A stretch of DNA of 64,000 bases from Collinsella sp. AF33-16 (GTDB lineage Bacteria; Actinomycetota; Coriobacteriia; Coriobacteriales; Coriobacteriaceae), in contig NZ_QRQC01000001.1 of the NCBI RefSeq assembly GCF_003475325.1, positions 1-64,000 on the forward strand. The letters are read 5' to 3'. Below, one piece after another: positions 27,547 to 36,994 of this stretch; the stretch's first letter is position 1; each line of letters starts with the position of its first letter. The notes beneath the pieces are model-generated. The model made no database searches. It was not told the origin of the DNA and saw nothing but the letters and a program-made list of their open reading frames with translations. The translations under genes were made by a program, and so were the position numbers.

Positions 27547-28767
27547 GTGGGTAACCACTTCCGTACCTCCGGTGCGGGCGATGAAGCCCCCAAGACGCAG
27601 CCGAGCGTCGCGGGCAGTCGTTTCGCCACTCCGGATTCAGAGGATCAGCTGTTTAGCCCGATCCCCGCACAGCCGGCAGATCAGGCACAGCCGGCGGCAG
27701 ATCCCTTTGCCTACAACCCCAACAACGATGTTGCGCTTTCCGGCACGGCTGGCTTTGAGCCCGTTCAGACGGTGACCGCCCGCGTGGCTCAGCCTCAGAT
27801 GAGCGCCGCCACGCCGCAGCCTACCATGGCCGGCATCCCCGACCCCTTGGCCCCTGCGGCTCCCGCGCCGCAGCCCGCGCAGTCCGGTCTTTTTGCCGGC
27901 ATTCCCGACCCCACGCAGCCTGCGGCTCCCGTGGTCGAGCGCGATCAGGCCGCCGAGGTTGCAAGCCTCGACAGCGCGCTCAACAACCCCGACTTCACGT
28001 CGGTGTTTGCGCCCATCGACCCGCAGGCCAGCCGCAAAAAGATGGCCAAGCAGGCCGGTGTCGAGCCCGTCATCCTTATGGAGCACGTCACCAAGATCTA
28101 TCCGGCGCAGCCCAACAAGCCCGCACTCGACGACATCAACATCGAAATCTATCCGGGCGAGTTCGTCTTTTTGGTCGGTCACTCCGGCTCGGGTAAGACC
28201 ACGCTGCTGTCGACGCTCAACCGCGACGTCAAGCCCACAAGCGGTCGCATTTTGGTCGCCGGCCAGGATCTCATGAAGATCAAGAACCGCAAAGTTCCGT
28301 TCCTGCGTCGTCAGATTGGCGCCGTGTTCCAGGACTTTAAGCTCCTGCCGCAAAAGACCGCCTACGAAAACGTGGCGTTTGCCCTGCAGTGCATCGGCAA
28401 GCCCAAGGGCGTCATTCGCAGCCAGGTGCCCGAGGTGTTGCGTCTGGTCGGTCTGGCCGACCAGATGGACTCGCTGCCCGATCAGCTTTCCGGTGGCGAG
28501 CAGCAGCGCGTGGCCGTTGCCCGCGCTATGGTCAACCGCCCGCCGCTGCTTATCTGCGACGAACCCACGGGCAACCTCGATCCGGCGATTTCGCTGGGCA
28601 TCATGAAGCTGCTCGAGCGCATTAACCGCACCGGTACCACCGTGATCGTCGCTACGCACGACCGCGAGATGGTCGATAGCATGCACCGTCGCGTGATCGC
28701 CCTCGAGGGCGGCCACGTAATCCGCGACCAGGAGAGGGGAGGTTACGGCAACTATGGCACCAACTAA
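27547..28767 (+). CDS. ftsE: Cell division ATPase FtsE with long Pro/Ala-rich N-terminal extension
   Basis: ABC-type ATPase that, with FtsX, activates peptidoglycan hydrolases at the septum. 406 residues, whereas FtsE is normally about 225-230. The canonical domain starts near residue 175 (VILMEHVTKIYPAQPNKPAL) and has GHSGSGKTTLL, VFQDFKLLPQKTAYENV, LSGGEQQRVAVARA, LLICDEPTGNLD and VATHDREMVD. The first 170 residues are low-complexity Pro, Ala and Gln with repeated AGIPDP segments, predicted disordered. Translation starts at a GTG after AAGGAG; no ATG lies between it and the ABC domain that would give normal length. It overlaps ftsX by 14 nt. Confidence 0.93.
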   Translation: MGNHFRTSGAGDEAPKTQPSVAGSRFATPDSEDQLFSPIPAQPADQAQPAADPFAYNPNNDVALSGTAGFEPVQTVTARVAQPQMSAATPQPTMAGIPDPLAPAAPAPQPAQSGLFAGIPDPTQPAAPVVERDQAAEVASLDSALNNPDFTSVFAPIDPQASRKKMAKQAGVEPVILMEHVTKIYPAQPNKPALDDINIEIYPGEFVFLVGHSGSGKTTLLSTLNRDVKPTSGRILVAGQDLMKIKNRKVPFLRRQIGAVFQDFKLLPQKTAYENVAFALQCIGKPKGVIRSQVPEVLRLVGLADQMDSLPDQLSGGEQQRVAVARAMVNRPPLLICDEPTGNLDPAISLGIMKLLERINRTGTTVIVATHDREMVDSMHRRVIALEGGHVIRDQERGGYGNYGTN

Positions 28768-29674
28768 CGTGGGCTACTCGCTCAAAGAGGCAATCAGCCA
28801 CTTCTTCCGTGACTGGACCACCTCGCTCGGCGCCGTCATCACGATTTTCCTTTCGCTGTTTATCATCGGCCTGTTCATTATGGGTTCCGCGATGCTGAAC
28901 TCCGTGATCGGCACCGTCGAGGATCAGGTCGTCATCAACGCCTTTATTAGCGATGACGCCGACCAGGCAGATGTTCAGGCCTTTGAGGCCGAACTCAAGA
29001 CGTGGAGCAACGTCAAGTCCGTGACGTACAAGGACAAGGACGACGCACTGGCCGAGTACACGAGCAAGATGTCGGGTAACGCCGACGCTACCATGAGCGC
29101 GCTTGACGGTCAGAACCCACTGCCGGCTTCGTTTGCCATCGAGATGGACGATCCGTCCATGGTCGAGAGCACGGCCCAGAAGCTCAAGAAGAACGCCGAT
29201 TTTCAGAAGATCGCGGACGACGGCGACGTTAACGCGAGCGTTCTGTACGGCCAGGAGGAAGTGAGCCGCCTGTTCCAGGTGACGAACTACATTCGTACCG
29301 CCGCTGTGGTGCTCGTCGGCCTGCTGACCTTTATCGCGTTCATTTTCATTAACAACACGATCCGCCTGTCCATTACGGCGCGTCGTCGTGAGATCGCGAT
29401 CATGCGTCTGGTGGGCGCAAGCAACGGCTTCATTCGCGGGCCGTTCATTACCGAGGGCGTGCTGCAGGCCATTTTGGGCTCGCTGCTTTCCATCGGCGTG
29501 CTGGAGCTGCTGCGTAACCTGATGGTTCCGCGTTTGCAGGAGAGCATCGGTTGGATGTCGTTTGCGCTGCCGATGCAGTACTACCTGGTGACCTACGCCG
29601 CGCTGATTTTGGTCGGCGTCATTATCGGTCTCTTTGGTTCCGCCATCGCCATGCGCCGCTATCTGCGCGTGTAG
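28754..29674 (+). CDS. ftsX: Cell division membrane protein FtsX
   Basis: 306-residue membrane partner of FtsE. It has a cytosolic N terminus (GYSLKEAISHFFRDWTTS), helix 1 at about 25-48 and an extracytoplasmic domain of about 130 residues. Three further helices form the FtsX/MacB domain, with RLSITARRREIAIMRLVGAS between helices 2 and 3. It controls septal or lateral wall hydrolases in response to FtsE ATP cycling. It starts within the last codons of ftsE, so the two are translationally coupled. A terminator follows. Confidence 0.95.
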   Translation: MAPTNVGYSLKEAISHFFRDWTTSLGAVITIFLSLFIIGLFIMGSAMLNSVIGTVEDQVVINAFISDDADQADVQAFEAELKTWSNVKSVTYKDKDDALAEYTSKMSGNADATMSALDGQNPLPASFAIEMDDPSMVESTAQKLKKNADFQKIADDGDVNASVLYGQEEVSRLFQVTNYIRTAAVVLVGLLTFIAFIFINNTIRLSITARRREIAIMRLVGASNGFIRGPFITEGVLQAILGSLLSIGVLELLRNLMVPRLQESIGWMSFALPMQYYLVTYAALILVGVIIGLFGSAIAMRRYLRV

Positions 29675-29698
29675 GCGTGCTTGGAATTCGTTCCTTCA

Positions 29699-29732
29699 AC
29701 GGGTCGTCTCTTTTGGGGGCGGCCCGTTTTTT
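29699..29732 (+). terminator. Intrinsic terminator after ftsEX
   Basis: ACGGGTCGTC (29699-29708) pairs with GGCGGCCCGT (29718-29727, two wobbles), then T6. Confidence 0.88.
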
Positions 29733-29797
29733 GTCCCCTAGGGATCATTTGGGTAGACTCTTGGGGTGTAAGCGGCCATCGATAGTAAGGAGGCGCC

Positions 29798-31933
29798 ATG
29801 GGGCGCAATAACAAGCATAAGCGTGGAGCTCGCAATAAGCGCGGGCCGGTGCGCAGCGAGCGTCGCCCGAGTCTGACCGGACGCGTGCAGCTCCATGAGC
29901 ATAGCGCCTACGTTGTAACCGAAAACGGCGACTACAAGGTCATGGGCCGCGGCAAGCGCGAGATTATGGACGGCGATACCGTTGCCGTAAGTATTAAGAA
30001 CAGCCCGCATGGCGAGCGACGCGCCGTAATTGAGGGCGTCGTTGAGCGTGCGGCCATCAGTGTGGTGGGCACGTACCAGACCGCCGGCCCGCTCGGGGTG
30101 ATCGAGCCGCTTGATTCTCGCCTTAAGGCCGATTTCTTTGTTCTGCCGGAGGACACCTCGGCGGAGCGCTTGGGCGTTCATCCGGGTGATGCGGTCGTCG
30201 CGCGCATTCTGACATATCCGACGCGTCTGGAATCGGGCACCGTGACGATTGAGCGCCGTATTGGCGGCGATGATGCGCCCGATTTGGGCGTTCAGTATGT
30301 GATGGCGCGCTATGGCTATACCGACAGCTATCCCGAGGCCGCACTTGCCGAGGCCGAGGCGCTTTCGCTTGACGTGGCCTCGGCGCTCAAGGACCCGCTC
30401 CGCCGAGACCTGCGCGATCGCTTTGTCATTACGATTGATCCGGTCGACGCGCGCGACTTTGACGACGCCATCTCGCTGGAGCGCACGCTCGAGGGTGGCT
30501 ACAAGCTGGGTGTCCATATTGCCGACGTTTCGCACTATGTTGCCTGGGACGGACATATCGATCTGGAAGCCCGCCATCGCACGACGTCGGTGTATCTTGC
30601 CGATCGCGTGCTGCCCATGTTGCCCGAGCGCCTGTCGAACGATTTGTGCTCGCTGCGTCCCGACGAGGATCGCCTGGCGTTTACCGTCGACATTGAGCTC
30701 GACGCGCAGGGTCGCGTGCGCCATTACGATCCCTATCCCAGCGTGATTCGCTCACGCGTGCGCATGGACTACGACGGCGCCGAGGCGCTGCTGGTACGTG
30801 CCGGTGCGGTGGAGTATTCGGTGCTGGAGGGTGCCGCCGAGGATGTTGCCGCGGTTGAAGCCTCGCGCGAGGAAGCGCTCGGGCGCGGGCTTGCGTGCGA
30901 GAAAACCGCCCGCGGCTATAACGTCGACTTGGGGGATTTCCTCGTAGCCGCCAACGAGCTCGCCGAGCTTCGCCGTCGTATTCGTCGCGCACGCGGTTCG
31001 GTCGACTTTGATACGGCCGAGATCCGTGCACTGTTGGACGAGGACGGTGTGCCCGTGCAGATCGTGGCCCGTGAGCGCTCGTGCGCCACGTCGCTGATTG
31101 AGGAAGCCATGCTGCTGGCCAACGAGTGCGTGGCGGAGTGGCTGGCCGACCGCGATATCGAGGCCTGCTATCGCGTGCACGACGATCCCAGTCCCGACAG
31201 CCTGCACGGTGCCGCCGTGGCGCTGGCGCAGCTGGGTATCATCGATGACCGTCGCGCGGCCGGCATTGCTCTGGGAAGCCCCGACGAGCTGCAGGCGGCG
31301 GTTGATGCCGCAGCCGGTACGGCCAATGCGCCGCTCGTCAACACGTTGCTACTGCGCAGTATGCAGCGCGCACTGTACAAGCCGCGCAACGAGGGCCACT
31401 TTGCACTTGCCGCGCCGTGCTATTGCCACTTTACGAGTCCCATTCGCCGCTATCCCGACCTGGTGGTGCATCGCGTACTCAAGTTGCAGCTGGCCTACGA
31501 GCGGCTGGGCGGCAAGGACGCCTTGGTGCGTACGCCGCGGCTGATCGGTAAGGGTCGCGAGTCCCTGCCGCGCATCCTGCCGCAAATCTGCCGCGCGTGC
31601 AGCGATGCCGAGCGTGCGGCCGACGCCGCCAGCCATGCGACGCAAAAGATCAAGATCGCCCAGTACTACGAGGACCGCCTGGGTGAGCGCTACGCCGGAA
31701 CGATTTCGTGGGTCAGCAGCATGGGTCTCTTTGTGCGTTTGGATCTGACACAGGTTGAGGGTTTGGTTTCGATCAAGAGTCTGGGCAACGAGTGGTTTGA
31801 GTTTGATGAGGACGCGCTCACGCTCACGGGTGCCGACACGGGGACTCGCTACGAGCTGGGGCAGCGCGTGATCATCGAGGTCTCGCGCGTCAACACCACG
31901 CGCGGGCACTTGGATTTCAGGCTTATTCATTAG
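29798..31933 (+). CDS. rnr: Exoribonuclease R (RNB family)
   Basis: 3'-to-5' exoribonuclease for structured RNA and mRNA/rRNA turnover. 711 residues. A basic N terminus (NNKHKRGARNKRGPVRSERR) precedes cold-shock/OB domains, and the RNB catalytic domain follows with DPVDARDFDDAISLE, whose Asp residues bind metal. Further motifs are HIADVSHYV, LSNDLCSLRPDEDRLAF and YCHFTSPIRRYPDLVVHR. A C-terminal S1 domain (YAGTISWVSSMGLFVRLD) completes it. RNase R often works with the SmpB-tmRNA rescue system; smpB is 8.5 kb downstream. The ATG at 29798 follows AAGGAGG. Confidence 0.95.
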   Translation: MGRNNKHKRGARNKRGPVRSERRPSLTGRVQLHEHSAYVVTENGDYKVMGRGKREIMDGDTVAVSIKNSPHGERRAVIEGVVERAAISVVGTYQTAGPLGVIEPLDSRLKADFFVLPEDTSAERLGVHPGDAVVARILTYPTRLESGTVTIERRIGGDDAPDLGVQYVMARYGYTDSYPEAALAEAEALSLDVASALKDPLRRDLRDRFVITIDPVDARDFDDAISLERTLEGGYKLGVHIADVSHYVAWDGHIDLEARHRTTSVYLADRVLPMLPERLSNDLCSLRPDEDRLAFTVDIELDAQGRVRHYDPYPSVIRSRVRMDYDGAEALLVRAGAVEYSVLEGAAEDVAAVEASREEALGRGLACEKTARGYNVDLGDFLVAANELAELRRRIRRARGSVDFDTAEIRALLDEDGVPVQIVARERSCATSLIEEAMLLANECVAEWLADRDIEACYRVHDDPSPDSLHGAAVALAQLGIIDDRRAAGIALGSPDELQAAVDAAAGTANAPLVNTLLLRSMQRALYKPRNEGHFALAAPCYCHFTSPIRRYPDLVVHRVLKLQLAYERLGGKDALVRTPRLIGKGRESLPRILPQICRACSDAERAADAASHATQKIKIAQYYEDRLGERYAGTISWVSSMGLFVRLDLTQVEGLVSIKSLGNEWFEFDEDALTLTGADTGTRYELGQRVIIEVSRVNTTRGHLDFRLIH

Positions 31934-31960
31934 CCGGAATTTGGTGATTCATAGAGAACG

Positions 31961-31987
31961 GGGCGGTCTTTTGGGGCCGCCTTTTTT
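31961..31987 (+). terminator. Intrinsic terminator after rnr
   Basis: GGCGGTC (31962-31968) pairs with GGCCGCC (31975-31981, one wobble), followed by T6. Confidence 0.85.
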
Positions 31988-32044
31988 GTGCCGGCTCAGT
32001 CGTCTTTCCGCTCGCGCGCTTGCGTCTTCCGCCTGCTATAGGGG

Positions 32045-32089
32045 AGATAAAACCTACCAAAATAAACCTGTCCCTTTTTGGGAGGTTTA
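32045..32089 (+). repeat. AAACCT inverted repeat (second copy of the 14.7-kb element)
   Basis: Begins GATAAAACCTACCAAAATA and ends GGGAGGTTTA, so AAACCT.CC pairs with GG.AGGTTT. The first 30 nt match 14715-14744 with two differences. It ends just before the start region of the serine recombinase gene. Confidence 0.6.
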
Positions 32090-32107
32090 CGAGAGAGCGG
32101 GGATGAG

Positions 32108-32713
32108 ATGACAACGGTGTACGGGTATGCGCGGGTGAGCTCGCGTGATCAAAATCTGAATCGGCAGCTGGATGCGCTGGGCGCCTATGGCGTGGAACCG
32201 GCGAATATCTTTGCCGACCATGCGAGCGGCAAAGACTTCGATCGACCGCGGTATCGCGAGCTGCTGCACATCCTGGGAGACGGGGACGTGCTGGTGGTGC
32301 TTTCTATCGACCGGCTTGGCCGTAATTACTCCGAGATTCTTGAGGAATGGCGACGCATTACCAAGGAGCTCGGGGTTGCCATTGTGGTGTTGGACATGCC
32401 ATTGCTTGACACGCGCGCCAGGGCCAGCGGCGCGCCGGATGTGACCAATACCCTGATTGCCGATATTGTGCTACAACTGCTGAGCTACGTGGCGCAGGTG
32501 GAGCGCGAGAATATTCATCGGCGCCAGGCGGAGGGGATTGCAGCGGCGCGGGCGCGAGGGGTCCGTTTCGGTCGACCTCGCAAGCCGTGCCCTCCTCAGT
32601 TTGAGCTGGTACGCGATAGCTATGAGGCAGGCGATATTACCCGCAGCCAGGCAGCAAAGTGCCTGGGCGTGTGCGTGGGGACGTTCGATCGCTGGATGCG
32701 CGAGGCGGGGTAG
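32108..32713 (+). CDS. Serine recombinase (resolvase/invertase family)
   Basis: 201-residue site-specific recombinase. The N-terminal catalytic domain starts YGYARVSSRDQN (nucleophile Ser in ARVSS), followed by DRPRYRELL and the conserved SIDRLGRN active-site region. The long E helix ends REN.HRRQAEGIAAARARG. The C-terminal HTH (DITRSQAAKCLGVCVGTFDRW) binds the recombination site. Size is that of small resolvases/invertases rather than large integrases. No transposase, inverted terminal repeats or invertible promoter are visible beside it, so it is an orphan here. The ATG at 32108 has a weak GGGGATG site. Confidence 0.92.
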   Translation: MTTVYGYARVSSRDQNLNRQLDALGAYGVEPANIFADHASGKDFDRPRYRELLHILGDGDVLVVLSIDRLGRNYSEILEEWRRITKELGVAIVVLDMPLLDTRARASGAPDVTNTLIADIVLQLLSYVAQVERENIHRRQAEGIAAARARGVRFGRPRKPCPPQFELVRDSYEAGDITRSQAAKCLGVCVGTFDRWMREAG

Positions 32714-32817
32714 GGGTTTGCGTCGCTTTGGCGCTTCCTGTTGCGATTCAAATTTTGATACGGTGACGATGTCATTTGGGGCTACAGTCGCTGATATTCA
32801 AAAAAGGAGGTAGGCCC

Positions 32818-33399
32818 TTGGCGCGCGTAAAACAAATAATCGGATGGACCGCGATCGTTCTGTTTACTGCAACGCTGGCGGGCATCTGGGTGCTGACGGA
32901 GCAAAATGCGGTGGAGACGTCGTTGCTGAGCGAGTCCACCGCGCGTGTGGTGGAGGGTCAAGCTACGGGCGTACAGGCTGCCGATGTCGCGGGTGAAGCT
33001 CAGACCGAGAATGGGATGACCGGGGGCACCGATTCGGCTGCTTCGAATGTCCGGTCTGGCCGACTTGCTTCCATTCGCATGTGGGTGGGCACGAACGTCC
33101 GTCGCGTTGCCCATACCGTAGAGTTTTTCTTCGTCGGATTGTTCGCCTCGGTGGTCGTGGTTTGCTTTTCCAGGCGTCCGTGGAGCGTATGCTCCCGTTG
33201 CGTGCCCGTGTTGCTCTTTTGCGCCGTCTGCTCCGTTGGCGATCAGGTACATAAGATCTTTGTTCCCGGCAGGCATTTCGACGTTATCGATTTAGGATTC
33301 GATGCTGCGGGCTATGTTACCGCGATGCTGTTGGTATTGCTGGCAGCGGTGTTGGTGCGCCATGCGACTCGGCCGATCGGCGCCCATGCGAGGCGCTAG
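32818..33399 (+). CDS. VanZ-family membrane protein
   Basis: 193 residues. A first helix (IIGWTAIVLFTATLAGIWVL), a non-conserved periplasmic insert of about 60 residues, then the VanZ-like core: AHTVEFFFVGLFASVVVV, a third helix, DQVHKIFVPGRHFDVIDLGF and a last helix. VanZ proteins give low-level teicoplanin resistance in one operon, but most homologues have no known role. The start is TTG at 32818, the only start positioned 7 nt after the excellent AAAGGAGG; a longer frame from 32776 would bury that site. It is a single gene. Confidence 0.78.
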   Translation: MARVKQIIGWTAIVLFTATLAGIWVLTEQNAVETSLLSESTARVVEGQATGVQAADVAGEAQTENGMTGGTDSAASNVRSGRLASIRMWVGTNVRRVAHTVEFFFVGLFASVVVVCFSRRPWSVCSRCVPVLLFCAVCSVGDQVHKIFVPGRHFDVIDLGFDAAGYVTAMLLVLLAAVLVRHATRPIGAHARR

Positions 33400-33480
33400 C
33401 CGGTAACAAGCCCGTTTTTGATAATGCGACCTTGTTGAATTATTTTGTGTCGCGCGTATTTCCGAGCGGTCGGATTTGAG

Positions 33481-33507
33481 GGGCGAGCGGTAGAACGCTC
33501 GCCCTTT
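33481..33507 (+). terminator. Intrinsic terminator after the VanZ-like gene
   Basis: GGGCGAGCG (33481-33489) pairs with CGCTCGCCC (33496-33504), followed by TTTG. Stem strong, T-run short. Confidence 0.65.
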
Positions 33508-33603
33508 GTGCGCCACGATGCGGCACAATGTACCGCAAAAGCTGTTTGTATCCGGTACGAATCGTTCGTTGGTCTTTAATTCTTCTCAACGGAGGTGTTT
33601 GAG

Positions 33604-34455
33604 ATGGCAAACGGATTGCTTTTGCGGCTTCGCGAGCGTGAGCTCAGCGCGAGCCCGGCGGAACGCAATGTCATCGCATATGTAAGCGCTCATCCGCACG
33701 AGGTGGTCGGGCTGTCCGTCCGCGGTCTTGCCGATGTCACGTTCTCCTCGCCCTCGAGCATTTTGCGCTTTTGCAAGCGTTTGGGTTTTGCGGGCTACAA
33801 GGAGTTCCAGCGCGAACTGATTGCCGAGCTGGCGCTCTTAGGTGACAAGAAAGACGTAGCCCTCGAGGACATCTCCATGGATGACAGCGTCGAACGTATC
33901 GTGGGGAAGGTGATGAAAAGCAACGTGCGCACGATCGAGGCGACGGCACGAACGCTCGATTACACCGTCTTGGAGCGATGCGCGGCCCGTCTTAAGCGAG
34001 CACGCGCGGTCAATCTGTTCGGTATTGGTGCCTCCCGTTTGGTCGCGCACGATCTGGCGCAAAAGCTCATGCGTGTCGACAAGGAGTGCCATCTGTACGA
34101 CGACTGGCATGATCAGCTCTTGTGTGCCAAGAACATGCATGAGGGCGATATGGCAATCGCCTTTAGCTACTCGGGCTTGACGCAAGAGGTGCTGGACTGC
34201 ACCGCCGAGGCTCAACGTCACAACTGTCCCGTTGTGGCCGTTACCAAAGTAGATGGATCATCCAAGCTTGCCACCGTGGCCGATGCCGTGCTCGGCGTCG
34301 CTGCGAGTGAACCCTTGGTCCGCAGCGGTGCCATGGCTTCGCGTATGGCCCAGCTTATGGTTGTCGATGCCCTGTACGCTGCTTACGTTGCGAGCGATTA
34401 CGAACGGGTGACGCATGTCATTAAGCAAAACTACATCGAGAAACAGGAAAGATGA
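33604..34455 (+). CDS. murR: MurR/RpiR-family transcriptional regulator
   Basis: 283 residues. The N-terminal RpiR HTH (AERNVIAYVSAHPHEVVGLS, ADVTFSSPSSILRFCKRLG) is followed by a SIS sugar-phosphate-binding domain at about 120-255 (FGIGASRLVAHDLAQKL, AIAFSYSGLTQEVLDC). By analogy with Escherichia coli MurR it senses MurNAc-6-phosphate and controls the cluster it heads. Its symbol is inferred from the neighbouring murQ. The ATG at 33604 lies 8 nt after GGAGG; a GTG at 33595 overlaps that site. A GTACC / GGTAC pair at about 33533-33557 upstream is a possible operator. Confidence 0.85.
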   Translation: MANGLLLRLRERELSASPAERNVIAYVSAHPHEVVGLSVRGLADVTFSSPSSILRFCKRLGFAGYKEFQRELIAELALLGDKKDVALEDISMDDSVERIVGKVMKSNVRTIEATARTLDYTVLERCAARLKRARAVNLFGIGASRLVAHDLAQKLMRVDKECHLYDDWHDQLLCAKNMHEGDMAIAFSYSGLTQEVLDCTAEAQRHNCPVVAVTKVDGSSKLATVADAVLGVAASEPLVRSGAMASRMAQLMVVDALYAAYVASDYERVTHVIKQNYIEKQER

Positions 34456-34465
34456 GGTGAATGAA

Positions 34466-35389
<924 letters not shown>

Positions 35390-35446
35390 GTGCGCGGCGT
35401 GAGCTGATATGACATCCAGACGAGATACCCAATACAAGGAGGAGTT

Positions 35447-36877
35447 ATGACGAACAAAGAGCTGGCTCAAAAGCTGCTGGACCTTTTGGGCGGTAAAGAC
35501 AACGTGCTGGCAAACGCGGCGTGCATGACGCGCCTGCGCGTGACCGTCAAAGACACGGGCAGCGTCGACACGGAGGGTATTGAGGCACTCGACGGCGTGA
35601 TGGGCTTGGTCGAGGACGACACGATGCAGATCGTGCTGGGGCCGGGCAAGGTGAATAAGGTGCTCGAGGAGTTCTCCAAGCTCACCGGCCTTGCGAAAGG
35701 CGTTGCCGACGAGAGCGTGGTTGACGCTGCGGCCACAAACAAGGCCGCGCAGAAGGCAAAGTACGAGTCCAAGCCGGTTCAGGCCTTCCTCAAGAAGATT
35801 TCCAATGTCTTCGTCGCCCTGCTTCCCGGCATCATTGCGGCTGGCCTCATCAACGGTATCTGCAACGTCATTAACGTCTCGACGGCAGGCGCGCTTGCAG
35901 GCGAGTGGTGGTACCAGGGCATTCGTTCCATGGGCTGGGCCCTGTTTGCCTATCTACCCATCTTGGTGGGCTATAACGCGGCACGTGAGTTTGGCGGCTC
36001 CGCTGCGCTGGGCGGCATCGCCGGCATGATGTGTATCGCCAACAGTGCCATGCCCCTGCTTGCGCCTGGCGCGGCTGATCCTGCCACTGCCATTCTGCTG
36101 CCGCTCACCAATGCGCAGTACAACCCCGCAGCGGGCGGCATGATCGCGGCTCTTATCGCTGGCGCATTTTTTGCCTGGATGGAGCGTCAGATTCGCAAGG
36201 TTATGCCCAACGCACTCGACACGTTCTTGTCCCCGCTGCTGGTGCTCATCATCGGCGCCTTTGCTCTGATGCTCGTCATCCAGCCGGTTGGCGCATGGCT
36301 GACGACTGCCATCTTTAGCGTTTTGACCTTTATCTTCGAGAAGCTGGGCGTCCTGGGCGGCTATATCCTGTCGGCAGGCTTCTTGCCGCTGGTTTCCGTC
36401 GGCCTGCATCAGGCGCTCACGCCGATCCACGCTATGCTCAACGATCCCGACGGTGCTACCAAGGGTATCAATTACCTGCTTCCCATCCTTATGATGGCTG
36501 GCGGCGGCCAGGTCGGTGCCGGTCTGGCGCTGTACTTTAAGACCAAGAACGCCAAGCTCAAGAAGTACGTCGCAGAGTCCATTCCCGTTGGAATCCTGGG
36601 TGTGGGCGAGCCTCTGATGTATGCCGTTACGCTGCCGCTCGTTCGTCCGTTTGTGACGGCCTGCCTGGGTGCCGGATTTGGCGGCGCGCTCGCGGCGCTG
36701 CTTCACATCGGCACGGTTTCTCAGGGCGTTTCCGGTCTGTTTGGCCTGCTGATCGTCGTTCCTGGCCAGCAGCTCGGCTACGTTGCCGCTATGCTGCTTG
36801 CCTATGCCGCCGGCTTTGTCCTGACGTGGTTCTTTGGCGTCGACGAGCAGAAGATCAATGAGTTCTTTGGCGAGTAG
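35447..36877 (+). CDS. murP: PTS transporter subunit EIIBC, MurNAc-type
   Basis: Phosphorylating uptake of an amino sugar, most likely N-acetylmuramic acid given murQ and mupG. 476 residues. EIIB domain at about 1-90 has the phosphorylated Cys in NAACMTRLRVTVKD. EIIC domain at about 110-470 has about ten helices and conserved GVGEPLMYAVTLPL. There is no EIIA domain, as in E. coli MurP, so phosphate must come from a separate EIIA(Glc)-type protein such as that at 62366-62878. The ATG follows AAGGAGG. A GlcNAc or glucoside substrate is the alternative. Confidence 0.88.
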   Translation: MTNKELAQKLLDLLGGKDNVLANAACMTRLRVTVKDTGSVDTEGIEALDGVMGLVEDDTMQIVLGPGKVNKVLEEFSKLTGLAKGVADESVVDAAATNKAAQKAKYESKPVQAFLKKISNVFVALLPGIIAAGLINGICNVINVSTAGALAGEWWYQGIRSMGWALFAYLPILVGYNAAREFGGSAALGGIAGMMCIANSAMPLLAPGAADPATAILLPLTNAQYNPAAGGMIAALIAGAFFAWMERQIRKVMPNALDTFLSPLLVLIIGAFALMLVIQPVGAWLTTAIFSVLTFIFEKLGVLGGYILSAGFLPLVSVGLHQALTPIHAMLNDPDGATKGINYLLPILMMAGGGQVGAGLALYFKTKNAKLKKYVAESIPVGILGVGEPLMYAVTLPLVRPFVTACLGAGFGGALAALLHIGTVSQGVSGLFGLLIVVPGQQLGYVAAMLLAYAAGFVLTWFFGVDEQKINEFFGE

Positions 36878-36944
36878 TTTGATATCGTGAGCCGTGTTGC
36901 TCGGGGTTCGCGGCGCGCGGCAGATTTCTTGATGCTATGGTTGT

Positions 36945-36978
36945 GCCGGCGGGGCTAACTGCTCCGCCGGCCTTTTTT
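36945..36978 (+). terminator. Intrinsic terminator between murP and mupG
   Basis: GCCGGCGGGG (36945-36954) pairs with CTCCGCCGGC (36962-36971) with a small internal mismatch, then T6. The AAAGGAGCG site of the next gene starts 3 nt further on, so the terminator lies within its leader and could reduce or regulate mupG expression. Confidence 0.9.
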
Positions 36979-36994
36979 AAAGGAGCGTTGTAGC

